A stretch of DNA of 64,000 nt from Pelodera strongyloides (lineage: Eukaryota > Nematoda > Chromadorea > Rhabditida > Rhabditidae): the NCBI GenBank assembly GCA_036852015.1, contig JAANDG010000059.1:1-64000 (forward strand), in the 5' to 3' direction. The position numbers were made by a program, and so were the translations under genes. Of the stretch, positions 33,101-50,917 are shown one piece after another. Numbering within the stretch: the stretch's first letter is position 1; every line of letters starts with the position of its first letter. The notes beneath the pieces are model-generated. The model was not told where the DNA came from. It saw only the letters and a list, made by a program, of their open reading frames with translations, and did not search any database.

Positions 33101-35898
33101 AACGGTATCATTGAACAATTTCAGTAATTCGGAATCCTAGGAAAACTACAGTAATCGGTATTCTTTCACGTAGTCCGTTTCCCGCTTCGGCGTACTGTAG
33201 TTAATTCAAATTTTTCCAACGGAGCAGCTGTGCGTGAACTCCCAGTGTGCGCACACAGCCTTACTCATTTACATATATTGGTTTCCAAAAAAGCATTTAT
33301 GTGTCAGACTCTGATACATTGAAAACTTTCCTTCAGGAGCACAAAGACAAGTTCTCTGAGGGGCACTCCTCAATTGATGACTTCACATATGCATACTTGG
33401 CAGAAATGGATGCGAGGCAGACGAGTGGTACTTCGATGGGACATTTCAGGTTGGGTGAACTGATGTTGATGTTGTTTTGCTTACGTCTTATTCTTAGGCA
33501 ACTTCTAAAAATTAGCGGTAACGTCAAAATAAAGTGAAGGAAAACTTAAAGCGAAATACCAGCCGGTTTTTGAAACGCACCTCATATATCCACATTCTTA
33601 TGCAATTATGCTAAAAGGGGTCTATTGGGGTCTATTTTTTATTCAAATTTACGCTCATTTGCATATGAATGATAAGAAAGCAGCGAGTACACGATGCGTT
33701 TCAAAAACCGGCCAGTTTTTCTCTTTAAGCCACACATTCACAGTAATTAAATTATTATAAACTATGGAGTATCGGACATTTTTTTTATTTCTTGTTCAAT
33801 AAATACAACATGCATGTCGTCCAAATATTTTTTGAAACTGAAGTGTGAGCATACAGAAAGAAGTTTAGCTGCCGCTATCTGGTTATAAACTGTCACAATC
33901 CAATTTTCAATACAATCCAGAACGGGTTCTTTTGTGTGAAGTATTTGTTGATTGGCTATGTGAATGTTTAGTGAATGGCAACTGACAATGCTTCTTCTCG
34001 ACCTTTTCTTTGCCGGTATGGAAACCACAGTGACAACACTAAAATGGGCAATTGTTATGATAATTAGACACCCGGAAGTACAACGACAAGTACAGGTTAG
34101 CATAAATCCTTATATTCCATACAGCTTGCTAATTCTATGTACGGAATTTGTTCCGTCCCCGGATGGGATTTTTCGCTATCCTGCAAACGGGAGAAATCGA
34201 ACTCTAGTTGCGCTGATGAGCGACGAGAACGTAGCCAATGAAGCACATAAAACATCGTATTTCGTGCAATATACGCGGCCTCAAAAGTGGATCTCGTAGT
34301 CTATGGCGCTCCACATAAGCAGGTCTTGAAGTCCCGTGTAGTATGATTTTGAAGATTTTCTTACAAAAACACTTTCGTTTTGACTACCCGGGAAACTATA
34401 CATTTAATATATATTTTCAGGAAGAACTCGACTGCATCGGCTCAAAGGAAATTCTGCTTTCTGATCGAAATAATACACCTTATACGCAAGCAACGATCAA
34501 TGTGAGTGGCGGATTTCAAATATTGATTAAAACTTCTAAAAATTGATTTTTCTCCCAATTTTCCCTGATTGCAATTTTTTTATTTCTCGTTTTCGATATA
34601 TAAAATTTGTTCTAGTTGTCAATATGTTAGTTTTTTCTTATATCTCTTTATATCTATATGATTTATGATTTTTTTCCCAATCAAAATTCAGGAAATTCAA
34701 CGAATCGCCAACATTTTGCCAATCAATTTGCTACGGACGGTAGCGGAAACTGTAGAAATTGACGGTTTCACCTTTCCGAAAGGTTTGTTTGCATTTGGTG
34801 ACTTTTATTAAACTAAAAACCTAGAAATTACATTCAAAAGGGTTAATTGAGCACAACTACCTCATGTTATTTGTGCTACAAATGTTTATTAGAAGCTTTA
34901 AAAAAAAATTTGAGAAAAAAAAGCATCCCTTTAGTTGTTTCAATAGATATATAAAAAAGTTGAAACGTATTATTTTAGGAACAATGGTCATTCCACAGAT
35001 CGGTACTCTACTCAACGACGAGGAAGTATTCGAAGATCCCAATGATTTCAAGTAATAATTTTATTTTATTAATTTAATTATTCAATTTTGTTACTTTCTA
35101 CGAATGGTGTGGCTAGTGGCTAATGGCAACCGAAATCGCGTAACGTTTAACCTAGGGGTAACAGGGTAACTATATAAAAAACCTACAAGAAAACTAGGAG
35201 AACAGCTGCATTTGAAAAAGTCGTCCTGTGATATTTCGGATATTTCGAAATTGTACTACTATCTAAAGTTTATCACCTAAGAAGATGTGCATTGGCTCAG
35301 CTGTCCGAGTGGCAGTATGCTTTGTTTTCATAAAAAAAAGTGTCCGGGGTTCGGATCCTATTATCCTTGATCCTTTTCTTTCTTCAGGCCATCTCGGTTC
35401 CTCGACGACGAGGGCAAATTGCGCCGTTTCGACGAGTTTATACCATTTTCTATTGGAAAACGGCAGTGCTTGGGCGAGTCGCTGGCTCGTGCCGAGCTTT
35501 ATTTGATATTCGCTAATCTACTCAAACAGTTTAACTTTGAACCTGTTGAAGGAGAGGTGAGTGGCTTTTCACCTACCGCAACCTGCAATTGGTGCACGTT
35601 TGGCGCACATTGACGCACCTTTGGTGCACCTTGACACACGTTTGGCGCTCTTTTTGGAAGCGTGCCATAGGCGCGCCATACGTTCGCCAGGTATAATGGT
35701 ACACCTATCGTGGTTGTGCAGTGCTATGGTCCCTCCTGTATTTTCCCTTTTAAAAGTCGCAAGATATGTGTACGAGTTATCCGTACTTTATTTCAGGTCT
35801 ACTCCACTAAACGGCTTCTCGGTCTAACGGTGTCGCCGCCAAAATACTTGGTTAACATTGTGCCACGCAAAAGCGACGTGAACATGAATACTGCTTGA
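30185..35898 (+). CDS. cytochrome P450, CYP2-clan (nematode CYP33-like), complete
   Basis: A microsomal haem mono-oxygenase, inferred to oxidise lipids or xenobiotics at the ER. Fifteen phase-consistent exons encode 533 residues: 30185-30295, 30568-30691, 30984-31095, 31307-31374, 31604-31728, 32188-32310, 32630-32702, 32875-32987, 33337-33449, 33972-34095, 34421-34501, 34692-34782, 34979-35051, 35388-35556, 35797-35898. Diagnostic features: a hydrophobic N-terminal anchor, then the hinge [18 protein letters not shown] in helix C; the I-helix oxygen motif AGMETT (335-340); the K-helix ExxR as EIQR (390-393); PSRF (445-448); and the haem loop [11 protein letters not shown] with ligand Cys471. 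All key residues are present. An alternative start is the Met at 30574 in exon 2, which would drop 39 residues. Substrate cannot be told. Confidence 0.95.
30815..30910. repeat. GGTCAC-family repeat, copy 2
   Basis: CATCACTGACCATTTGGTGAC and nearby words match 4738-4870. In P450 intron 2. Confidence 0.5.
31415..31594. mobile_element. MITE (ATCGG variant) ending 9 bp before P450 exon 5
   Basis: TTAAAGTGGTATAACGTCCG at the left; AATCGGCTGTTATACCGATTTAA-type right end (31572-31594). It fills most of the 229-bp intron 4. Confidence 0.85.
33546..33728. mobile_element. MITE family A copy
   Basis: TTAAAGCGAAATACCAGCCGG at the left, CCGGCCAGTTTTTCTCTTTAA at the right. In P450 intron 9, far from either splice site. 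Confidence 0.9.
34165..34255 (-). mobile_element. degenerate tRNA-headed SINE fragment
   Basis: The minus strand carries TTCATTGGCTACGTTCTCGTC and GAGTTCGATTTCTCCCG, resembling the SINE family I head. In P450 intron 10. Confidence 0.45.
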
Positions 35899-36177
35899 TC
35901 GGTTTGGTTGCCCAAGTTGGGGTGCGCGAGACAATTACTAACCAAATAACTCACTTCCTGGCAACACTTACAGTGTTAATTTGTTTACAGTCTCGATGTC
36001 ATCTAAATTACTGTGCTTGTGCTTTATGAATTTAATATTTTGTTTATTAATTTATTTGTTTTAGAAAGAACATATTAACATATATTTATGTTGTATTTAT
36101 TGTGGGGTGCGTTGTGTAAAGCTCACGGGTTCCCAGTCTTTCAATTATTCTCTGTCTTTCTTCTATCGTTACGTGAT

Positions 36178-36183
36178 AATAAA
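36178..36183 (+). promoter_or_regulatory. polyadenylation signal of the P450 gene
   Basis: AATAAA 280 bp after the P450 stop codon, in AT-rich sequence. Confidence 0.55.
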
Positions 36184-36781
36184 AGCAATTAGACAATTTT
36201 ACTTTATATTATTTTTTTACCGATGGTTTTAAATTGTCATTACCTCATTTCTTGTCCAGAACCAAGTTGCACATGTTGTGTGAGTCGCGTTGTATTATTT
36301 CCATTTATCAAATAAAATGTTATTGGTTTTTCGACTATTATTATAATATTTTTTATTATTAAAATCTAACATTTTATTAAAATGCATACTGGTTATTAGT
36401 TGAATGCATAAAGTTACGTGTGCTGCAAATTCCTTACACTTACTAAACTTGTATAAAAAAAAAAAAAAAATGGCTGGTTCCATAACTATACTACTATACA
36501 ATTGGATTAAAAATTAGTTCAATTATTTTCTAGTAAGCAGACAAAAGTTATCCTCCACAACAACTTAGGCAAAAAAAGCCTAAAATACTGTAACAAACCC
36601 GATAAAATACATTTGATAAAGGACTGTCAATTATAAAATTAACTAAATTAATTATGAATATAAATTTACAATTTTGTTGCCTAAATCTTATTATATAAAG
36701 GAGAAGAGTTTGTCACGGGTTTGTTTTTATGTGCACAACGAAAGCTGCTCATAAAGAAAATTCTTCAATCGAAAGAGCATA

Positions 36782-36869
36782 CAAAATCTTTGCCGCTGGC
36801 TGGATTCGAACCCACAGCAGCACACAATCTCTCGCTTCACAGTCCAACGCTCTACCTGCTGAGCTATGC
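36782..36869 (-). mobile_element. tRNA-like pseudogene or SINE head
   Basis: The minus strand reads GCATAGCTCAGCAGGTAGAG and GGGTTCGAATCCAGCC, good A- and B-box words. The anticodon and T stems do not pair properly, so a working tRNA is unlikely. Confidence 0.5.
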
Positions 36870-37066
36870 TAGCTTATCACAAGTATAATCCTCTGCCCTA
36901 CATACAGCACCTTCAATAGCAAATTTGCATGGTAGCCTTAGTCGAGTGGTGATCCAAACTGATTATTATACGTTTCCACAATCAGAGACGTGTGAATGTG
37001 TGGGAGGAGAAAGAGACGAGAGTTAACTTTTTAAATTGCAGCAATCTTTTTTTTAAATAGGGAAAC

Positions 37067-37128
37067 AATCGGCCGAAGGCCGATTCCTCCAGTCGGAGAA
37101 GAGCCCGTAGGGCTCTTCGAACGGCTGG
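37067..37128. ncRNA. two adjacent strong stem-loops between convergent genes
   Basis: Hairpin 1 (37067-37085): AATCGGCC, loop GAA, GGCCGATT, a perfect 8-bp stem. Hairpin 2 (37089-37128): an inner 9-bp perfect stem GAAGAGCCC, loop GTA, GGGCTCTTC, plus an outer 7-bp stem CCAGTCG/CGGCTGG. They lie between the 3' ends of the P450 and the esterase. Function unknown; a structured RNA is only one possibility. Confidence 0.4.
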
Positions 37129-37273
37129 TACTGTATATGAGGTATGAGACAAAAGCGAAATAAATGGTTATTTTTTCCATTAACTATGAATGTAATCAAT
37201 TGTGAGCCTCACTATCAATGGAGAAAATAATGAAGAAAATTCAAATGTTTTTAGCGCACTACGACATAAAAAG

Positions 37274-37450
37274 TTAACAGCCGGTTTTTGAAACGGATTT
37301 TGATAACTGCATTCCCATGCAAATGAGCATGATTAGGACAAAAAAAAATCAAGCTCAATTCGCGCTCACTTAGCATAAATACTCCGGAATGCGGTTGCCC
37401 ATCATACGTTTCAAAAAGCGGCGATCGATAACCGGGCTCACAGTTTTAAC
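37274..37450. mobile_element. diverged MITE family A relative
   Basis: GTTAACAGCCGGTTTTTGAAAC at the left; TACGTTTCAAAAAGCGGC and TTTTAAC at the right. It ends just short of the esterase stop codon. Confidence 0.6.
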
Positions 37451-37466
37451 GCTACCAGATCATAGT

Positions 37467-44214
<6,748 letters not shown>

Positions 44215-47200
44215 TCTGCAACAACATTTCTATTAAGCTATTAATACACCTCGAGGTATATGGTGTGCCGCGATTATTTATATTTAGCAAAAATTCCACT
44301 AACTCATTTCCTCCGCTCAATTATATCGCGCGGCGCCGGAACGCCAACAAGCGCTGTAAAGGCGCCGACAATGTTTTACCAGGGGCGCGAATAAATATCC
44401 AGAATAGGGCCAGCATAAAAAAAGAGTGCCAAAGCAGAGCTGACCAGTATCAATAGTGCGCCTACCGTGCGCCCCTAACGCTAGTTCAAAATGTTTACGC
44501 TTGCGTATTTATCCCTATCACTATTTTGCTTCACTGTGTGCTTAGGCTCGCAAAAATAGAATTTAACAAACAGAAATACGAATCAGTCAACAGGAACACT
44601 TTTGAGATCGAGTGAGTAATTTTAGTGGACTCAACCCACATTCTCGAGCAGAATAGTTAGGTAATAAATTTATAGGAAGTCTAGTCTCCGAAAAACGATT
44701 TCCCTTTACAAATATCGTTACGAATTGTTATACATAATGTTACGAAGTGATTTCAATGCTAGCTTTTCGTAACAAAAAGGAAGGACAGTTTTTGCACCTC
44801 GCAAAAATAAGCAACAGCATTGCATAATACTATAGCACGGTAGTACCGTAGCTGCTTCAGTGGCTAGTTCATACGACACACGTTGTAAGGTTACTATGTG
44901 ATTTCAGTATTCTACATTTTGTAATATTATAGCCAGGTTACCGGGCTGCGCACAAAAAAAGTAACAAATATGCACAATATAGACGCCGCAATACCGTAGC
45001 TACTTATAGGGTAAGATATGGCCGTCGCAATATCTTACAATAGACCAAGATCTGAACATAAAAGAAGTTTTTTGTTATCACATTATCAAGACCCTAATTA
45101 AATCACTAATTAATGAATCAGCTATGCCAAACTATATTCACAATGACAGAAGAACAAGAAAAAACCAAAACACAAGGTAATCTTGCTCCCATAAAATTTA
45201 GAAAATTTCCCTTTCACCGTCTTCATAACTTCATAACTTCATATCAGGCCATGTGCGATTGAGGCGTAAAAAATGTTATAAAAATGTAATTTCGACTTCC
45301 TGAATGCCTTTTTAACAAGCCGCCGCAAACTGTCAGTGTTTTGACAAGGAAAAAAGTTTACGACTTTTTAGATAAGAAGCTGAGAATTGGGGATTTTTAG
45401 TTGGCTGATTAAGGTCGTTAAGGATAAGTCGTTAAGGACTGAGGAAGTCGTTAGGTGAAAAATCTAAACACATTGTCATAGAAACGCCCATTTAGTAGAA
45501 TACTGCGTACTGTGTACAATCCAGGGGGCGGGAGTTTTTGTGGTTGCAACAGAAAAAAAGAAGATTAAAAAATATGCTAAACTAGAAATCTGTGCAATGT
45601 TGTCAAAACAAACAATTTTTATTTTATTTTTTTTTTGTGAAAAGTAACAAAACATGAAAAGGTAACTTGACAAAACGAGAGAAAAGAGCAGCTGAAAGAA
45701 ATAAGGGAATGGAATGCTGCGTTTCAGAGAGAGCGCCGATGACATTTGCCTAGCTAGCACGGATAATACAGTCACGCGGCGCACCTTTGGGCGGAAAAGC
45801 AGTTCGAAAAGTGTGCCATAAATGCGCCACAGTCGCGCAAAGTGGAATTTTGCCCGCGCTCTCATATCATGTTACCCGATCATAGCATGATATAGTGATG
45901 GACAATGCATAGCAAATCCATAAATCCATAAGTAACATAACAACACATAACGTGGCTATTATCGAAGAAAAAGCAAATCAGTGTACAATTGACAGATCAA
46001 GCAATATAGTATCATTTCTCATTTAGTGAACAACCATCAAAGCAAACGTGCCACTTCAAAAAGGCGAAATGAATTTCGAATGACTTTCTGAAAGACGAGC
46101 ACTTGTTGACTTGTGGTCTATGTATGTAAATATGAACTTTTTGAAAATTTGAAGGTACTAAAGAACTAGAGCTCTATTTAAAATTGCGTTCAATTGGGTC
46201 AGAAAGTGGTTTCTGATTTGTGTTCTACCTTTGCTGATTTCTACGCTGACAAACAAATGTTATGGGTCAAACCCGCAAAAAAAATGAAAATGCTGAAAAA
46301 TTCTGTCTACATAGTGCGAATAATCAGGATGATCTGAAAAACAAGCTATTAGTGGTTTGTTCTTACAACAGCATGATCCTCAAGTATTTTTTTTTCGTCC
46401 TGTATTTTAGTTCTGTAGTTTTTCGGGAGATGCGCTGTGCGGTCACATTCAGAGCAGCACCGACAATTCTTGTCAAATATGAGCCGATATGGTGCCAAAT
46501 TGGAGCCGCACTCAATTGGGCGCCAAATGAGCGCAGCCGGCGCTTGAACATAGCTTGCTCTGTGGATTAAGTGTAAGTACCGTAAAACTGGTACTCTACT
46601 CTACTCGGTGAGCCTCGTTACCTTTAAACCGACTACTCGTGACGTCATAATTCAGAAAAACTCATTTGAGTCATTTTTCGTTACAATTAGAGGTAATAAC
46701 AATGGCTATAGAACACCTAAAATTGGCCAAATAAAATGAGCAAACTGCGCGTAACACTCTTAGTGATGCGTGTGATTTTATGCGTTTTTGATAAGCTTTA
46801 ATTGCAAAGCATTTCTGATTTGTTCAACATTCAATGTGCATCGAAAAAGGAAAGAGGTTGCCAATTAGGGATATTTTAAAGCGTTATAACCGGAGAACAC
46901 CACAATTCGAGCAATTGAAATGCAGCTTTGCTCATAAACCGCCTGCAGTACCACTTTAAATTTCCGAATTTACTCCACTCTCGGGGGTCGTTGAATTTAA
47001 GTTCCGAATAGAATAGTCTTAATAAAAACAAAACGAAGTTGTTAAAATAGCAAAAAAGGTAGAGTCAGAGTAAGTGTAAGTCTACAGTTTTGCGAAGTGA
47101 AGAGTTCAAAAAATTCTTATACTTCAGCTTGTGCAAGCAATCTGTGTGTGATCTGATGCGCATTGAGTGCGAAAAGTTCCCCCAAATTTCTCAATTTTTC

Positions 47201-47424
47201 ATTTATTTGACAAATAAAAAGGGGGGTGAAGTATGATGACAACGACGGCGGGTAAACATACTGATGGACATACGCCAAGATAAACTTAACTTTGAGGAAA
47301 ACTGTTGATATGATATGAACTTATCTACACTTATCAAAGAGAGCAATTTCACAGGAAAAATCTAGCATTCACGCGCTTCACTTGGTGCTTCATAGGAAAT
47401 GGGTGAAGCTGTTTGATGGATGAA
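44215..47424. other. 3.2 kb gene-free intergenic DNA
   Basis: AT-rich, with scattered repeat words (GCGCACC-type near 45780 and 46500). Short open frames at 45476-45865 and 46262-46570 lack splice support and family likeness. It should hold the esterase promoter, but no element is recognised. Confidence 0.5.
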
Positions 47425-47520
47425 ACCGTCACCAAATGGTCACTGACCAGTTACAAAATGTTTTTTTTTTGTTGGTGAAAACCATTTCGTGACTGGCCAG
47501 TGACCCTTCTTCTGTGGTTT
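47425..47520. repeat. GGTCAC-family repeat, copy 3
   Basis: CCGTCACCAAATGGTCACTG and related words match the copies at 4738 and 30815. Confidence 0.55.
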
Positions 47521-47825
47521 CGACAATTCTTCCGTTTTCCTGTGTTTGAACTGTGAATGTGGAGTGCAAAATTTATCCCAATAAAACTTTACAGTTCGGT
47601 AAACGTCGACCACTCAGAACCTTGATTACATACTTGATTGTGGGAAATACTCCAAGGATTTCTGGGAAATAAAATCAAATAAAACCAAAAGCAAACCTTT
47701 TACTAAATACCTTGACTTTAGGTGTAGGTCAAGCAAAGGCGACAAAAATTTAAATTTCCTCAAAACAAGGAAAACAGGGATGGCTTACAATTAGTGCTAG
47801 GGCCCGACAACTTTCAGCTCATTGT

Positions 47826-47996
47826 TTAAAGCGGTATGGCATATGGTTTTGAAACATATGCTGTTCAACTACATAAACCTGTAATACATGTAAGTTTATC
47901 TGGCCTTCGAAGGGAGGGTTCAGAATGGATCAGAATTTGCATGTAATACATTCATGTCTAGCGTACTTTTCAAAACCATCTGCCATACCTCTTTAA
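47826..47996. mobile_element. MITE family C copy
   Basis: TTAAAGCGGTATGGCATATGG at the left and CCATCTGCCATACCTCTTTAA at the right, 171 bp. Its right TTAA overlaps the stop codon of the RING-finger gene. Confidence 0.85.
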
Positions 47997-50051
47997 CGTA
48001 CAAAGCCCACCATATTGCTTAGACCGAAATGATAGCTGGGTGCGTATTGCATGCTCAATAGCGAGCGAAACAACGTACAACGTGAGTGTCTACCGATGCT
48101 ACCGAACAGAGAAACAAATGGAATACTTAGTATTTTTGTGCCGAATTTAGCACAGGAAAAGCACTTCTCGAAGGCACCACGACAAGCATAGGAGATCGAA
48201 TTTTGCTGGATTCTGAAAATTGTTTCATAAATAAATTGCACCACAGCCATATGAATCCTTGGATCTCGGCGCCATTACCAAGATCTGTAGTCGAGGGCTG
48301 CGACGCACACCCAGTCACTTATAGAACTTAGTTGCACGCGGCACGGTACTTGTGCGGAAGTGGCACGCATAACCATGCGACAACCTGGCTATGAAGAGGT
48401 GTGCGGCGATATGTAGGCGCACCTGATTTTTTTCGCCGCGCACAATCAGAGTCTCACGTTGCAAAAATAGCAATGTCCAAAGAGACAGGCAACTACCGTC
48501 GTAGTACAATTATTTAGTGAAGAAAGATAAAATTTTAAAGCATAGAGAGGATGTTAACACGCATACCTTGTGCGCGTTTCGTTCATTCTGGCGATAGCGT
48601 CGACAATTTCCATTATGGCATAATTCTTCTGCGTATTGTAGAATGCCTGTTGGCAAAATGGGCACAAGCCTGCGCGACTGGTGCTGAAAAAAGCATTCTC
48701 TTAACCAAATTTAGCCCTTTTCATTCTCATACCCAAGTTCAGCCCTTTTCATTCTTTAGTCCTTTTTAGTCCTTTTCCTTCTCTTACCAAAATTTAGCCC
48801 CTTTCGTTCTCTTATCCAAATGTAGCCGTTTTGAATCTACAAATTAACTGTTTTTTTTTCAGAAGCACTCTGACTTATGATACGGCCATAGAGTGGTGTA
48901 CGACTTGTAATAGTAATAACTGTCCTTGCGGGTTTGATTCTGACCCAGATGGCTATACAAACACTTGACTTGAATAATTAGTAGACTCGACTTACTGTTG
49001 GATAATCGAGCAAGCGCAACCAGAACACATAGAATGGCCACACGGGAGCACTGCCGCTTGTTTATCGGAACCTAAATTTTGGTCCCTTCAGGTAGCTCAG
49101 TGGATAAAGCGTCAGATCACGAATTCAACTATCGACAGGTTCAGTTCCGGCTACACCTATTACAAAATATTGCTTTGTTGGATTTCCCTGTAGAGTGAGC
49201 AGGCTAAACTCCTATGATTATCGATAAAAAGGTTGGTAAAACTTTGTATCCTACGCTGTATCCAGAAGTATTAACAGAAGTAACACAGTTCATATAGAAT
49301 CCAAGAATCCAGCGTATGTTCAAAGAATCAAAGAATCCAGCGTATGTTTACGAAGCGTGTGTTTATGAGATCTCATTTAGTTGGGTTTATGGATACGCCA
49401 AATAGTGAAACTAGAAATGAGCTTCTCAAACTGGATATGTTAGAGAATCGTAGAAAGAAAGCAGATGCCAAAATGCTGAGGAAAATACTAGCTGGTAAAT
49501 GCGGTTTATCTTCACAACGTATGTTTAAATTTAGATCCTACAATTATTCTTCTCGTAGAGGTAGTTCTAGGATTGTTATTAATAGGGCATCAAGAAATGT
49601 TCGGAAACATTCATTTGTCCATAGAACGTCCCTTATGATTGAACAGAATGCTACGAATTTCCTGTGATTTACTCCGAATTTGCTTGCTGAGACATTTTAC
49701 TACTGCTTTATTATGTTTTATTTATTATGTGTATTTTATAACACAAACTGCACGTTACATTGCTTTCTTTGATTGTCTTTGTGCGTAATAAATTATTATA
49801 TAAGAGGGTTAGTTTGTTAGATAAACCCCTCGAAAAACCAAGCAATTATACACCATGCGCGCACAGATGCAACTGACGGAACAAGATTCTTCTTCTTATT
49901 ATTAGATGTACTATGACTATGGCTACGTTATACATTTGTATAGTAATATTTATGATATAACATTATGAAACAACTTACTATAAGGTTCTCCACAAATATT
50001 ACAAGAGCACGCGAAAATTAATAGATTATCCTCATCATCTGGGTCCAGCAT
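47993..50051 (-). CDS. RING-HC finger protein, probable E3 ubiquitin ligase
   Basis: Four phase-consistent exons (49979-50051, 48996-49071, 48567-48683, 47993-48212) encode 161 residues. The N-terminus is acidic (MLDPDDEDN). A complete RING-HC follows: CNIC (17-20), CGHSMCSGC (35-43) and CPFC (57-60), each Zn pair split across exons. It continues with a conserved-looking KNYAIMEIVDAIARM and a second Cys cluster, ACRGAFEKCFSCAKFG, in the last exon. RING domains recruit E2 enzymes for ubiquitin transfer; substrate and location are unknown. The acceptor TTTAG four bases before the ATG could be a spliced-leader site. The stop codon lies in the terminal TTAA of a MITE, so the C-terminus may have been altered. 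Intron 1 carries a LINE fragment and a tRNA-like element. Confidence 0.85.
48690..48835. repeat. degenerate tandem repeat, TTAGCCCTTTTCATTCTC-like
   Basis: Four or five diverged units of about 28-35 bp in intron 2 of the RING gene. Confidence 0.6.
48863..48968 (+). CDS. possible Cys-rich terminal exon, weak
   Basis: Follows a very strong polypyrimidine acceptor (TTTTTTTTTCAG) and reads STLTYDTAIEWCTTC, NSNNCPCGFDSDPDG and YTNT to a TGA. Cysteine-rich and protein-like, but it lies antisense inside intron 2 of the RING gene and no upstream plus-strand exon was found. Unrecognised. Confidence 0.3.
49086..49158 (+). mobile_element. tRNA-like pseudogene or SINE head
   Basis: GGTAGCTCAGTGGATAAAGC and CAGGTTCAGTTCCGG resemble A and B boxes. 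The anticodon and T stems are broken. It begins about 15 bp from an acceptor of the RING gene (opposite strand). Confidence 0.45.
49344..49667 (+). pseudogene. 3' end of a non-LTR retrotransposon (LINE) ORF2, fragment
   Basis: A 107-codon frame to a stop. Its LKLDMLENRRKKADAKMLRK segment, followed by FKFRSYNYSSRRGS and a terminal KHSFVHRTSLM, resembles the last part of CR1-like LINE reverse transcriptases (L..LE.RR..D...L.K). The catalytic domain and everything upstream are missing. It lies antisense in intron 1 of the RING gene. Confidence 0.6.
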
Positions 50052-50917
50052 CTCACTAAACATAAAAGGACATGATTTAATTTACAGTTAAAGAGGCATA
50101 ACAGCTGGTGAAACGTATGATGGCAAATGCTTTCCCATATGTCGCATGCAAATTAATTTAATAAGTCACAAAAATAGGGAAGTATCGGGCATTTATTTGC
50201 ATACATATGTACAAAATATTTCCAAAACGCTGGCAAAACAAATTCAATTAGCACAAACTACTTTAAGAAATTACCAAACCAAGAAAAACACTATTTAATC
50301 ATTGGAAGAGGAAAATGTTTAATTATTCAAAAAATGAGAAAAAGAAAACAAACTTTCAATTTCCGATCACTCAATGACTTGTTGTGTGCCCTAATTGCAC
50401 ACTGTAACTAATCAATAAGTATCGATTCGTTTACCGAATTAGATGCTTCATCGAATTAGATCTTTGCTAATATGATCTGCTGAAGAATCCCAAATTTGAA
50501 AGCTTACTGTCTTTTCTTTAAATTGTGATTTTGTGAAACTTGGCATCTGTAAAAGCTTTGGAGCTATCATAACGAATACCGTTCACTATGTGCCTTTCTT
50601 CTTCTTACTGCAGTCATTGTTCTTGTGCAAGGACAAAGAACAACTATTTTTCAACAATGTATTACGAATTAACATAAAATTATTAAAATCAAATCAAAAA
50701 AGCAAAATAAAATTAACAAATTAAAAAAAAAAGGTTATATACGAAGTGTTTCACAGATGATATGTACAGTACAATGAATGGTATACGCAATATAAACACA
50801 CACAGTGCGAAAAGTGAGTTTGTAGAATGAAGAGAGATTTTTATTATTCATATTCAAAGTACTATTTATATTATTTTAATACTTTTCCAGTGACCACGCG
50901 GATATTTCTCTTGTTTT
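50052..50917. other. intergenic, AT-rich
   Basis: Includes a possible MITE end (TTAAAGAGGCATAACAGC at 50088) without a recognisable partner. No gene seen. Confidence 0.5.
50840..50845 (-). promoter_or_regulatory. polyadenylation signal of the acyl-CoA synthetase gene
   Basis: AATAAA on the minus strand, about 75 bp after the SKL stop codon. Confidence 0.6.

Larger units (their letters stand above)
35899..37066. other. P450 3' flank and intergenic DNA
   Basis: AT-rich. It holds the P450 polyadenylation signal and a tRNA-like head (both listed). A TTATTATATAAAGGAGAAGAG motif near 36688 recurs at 31945. No gene seen. Confidence 0.6.

Noticed and set aside
36782..36869. tRNA-His(GTG)
   Set aside because: Anticodon and T stems are mismatched; only A- and B-box words survive.
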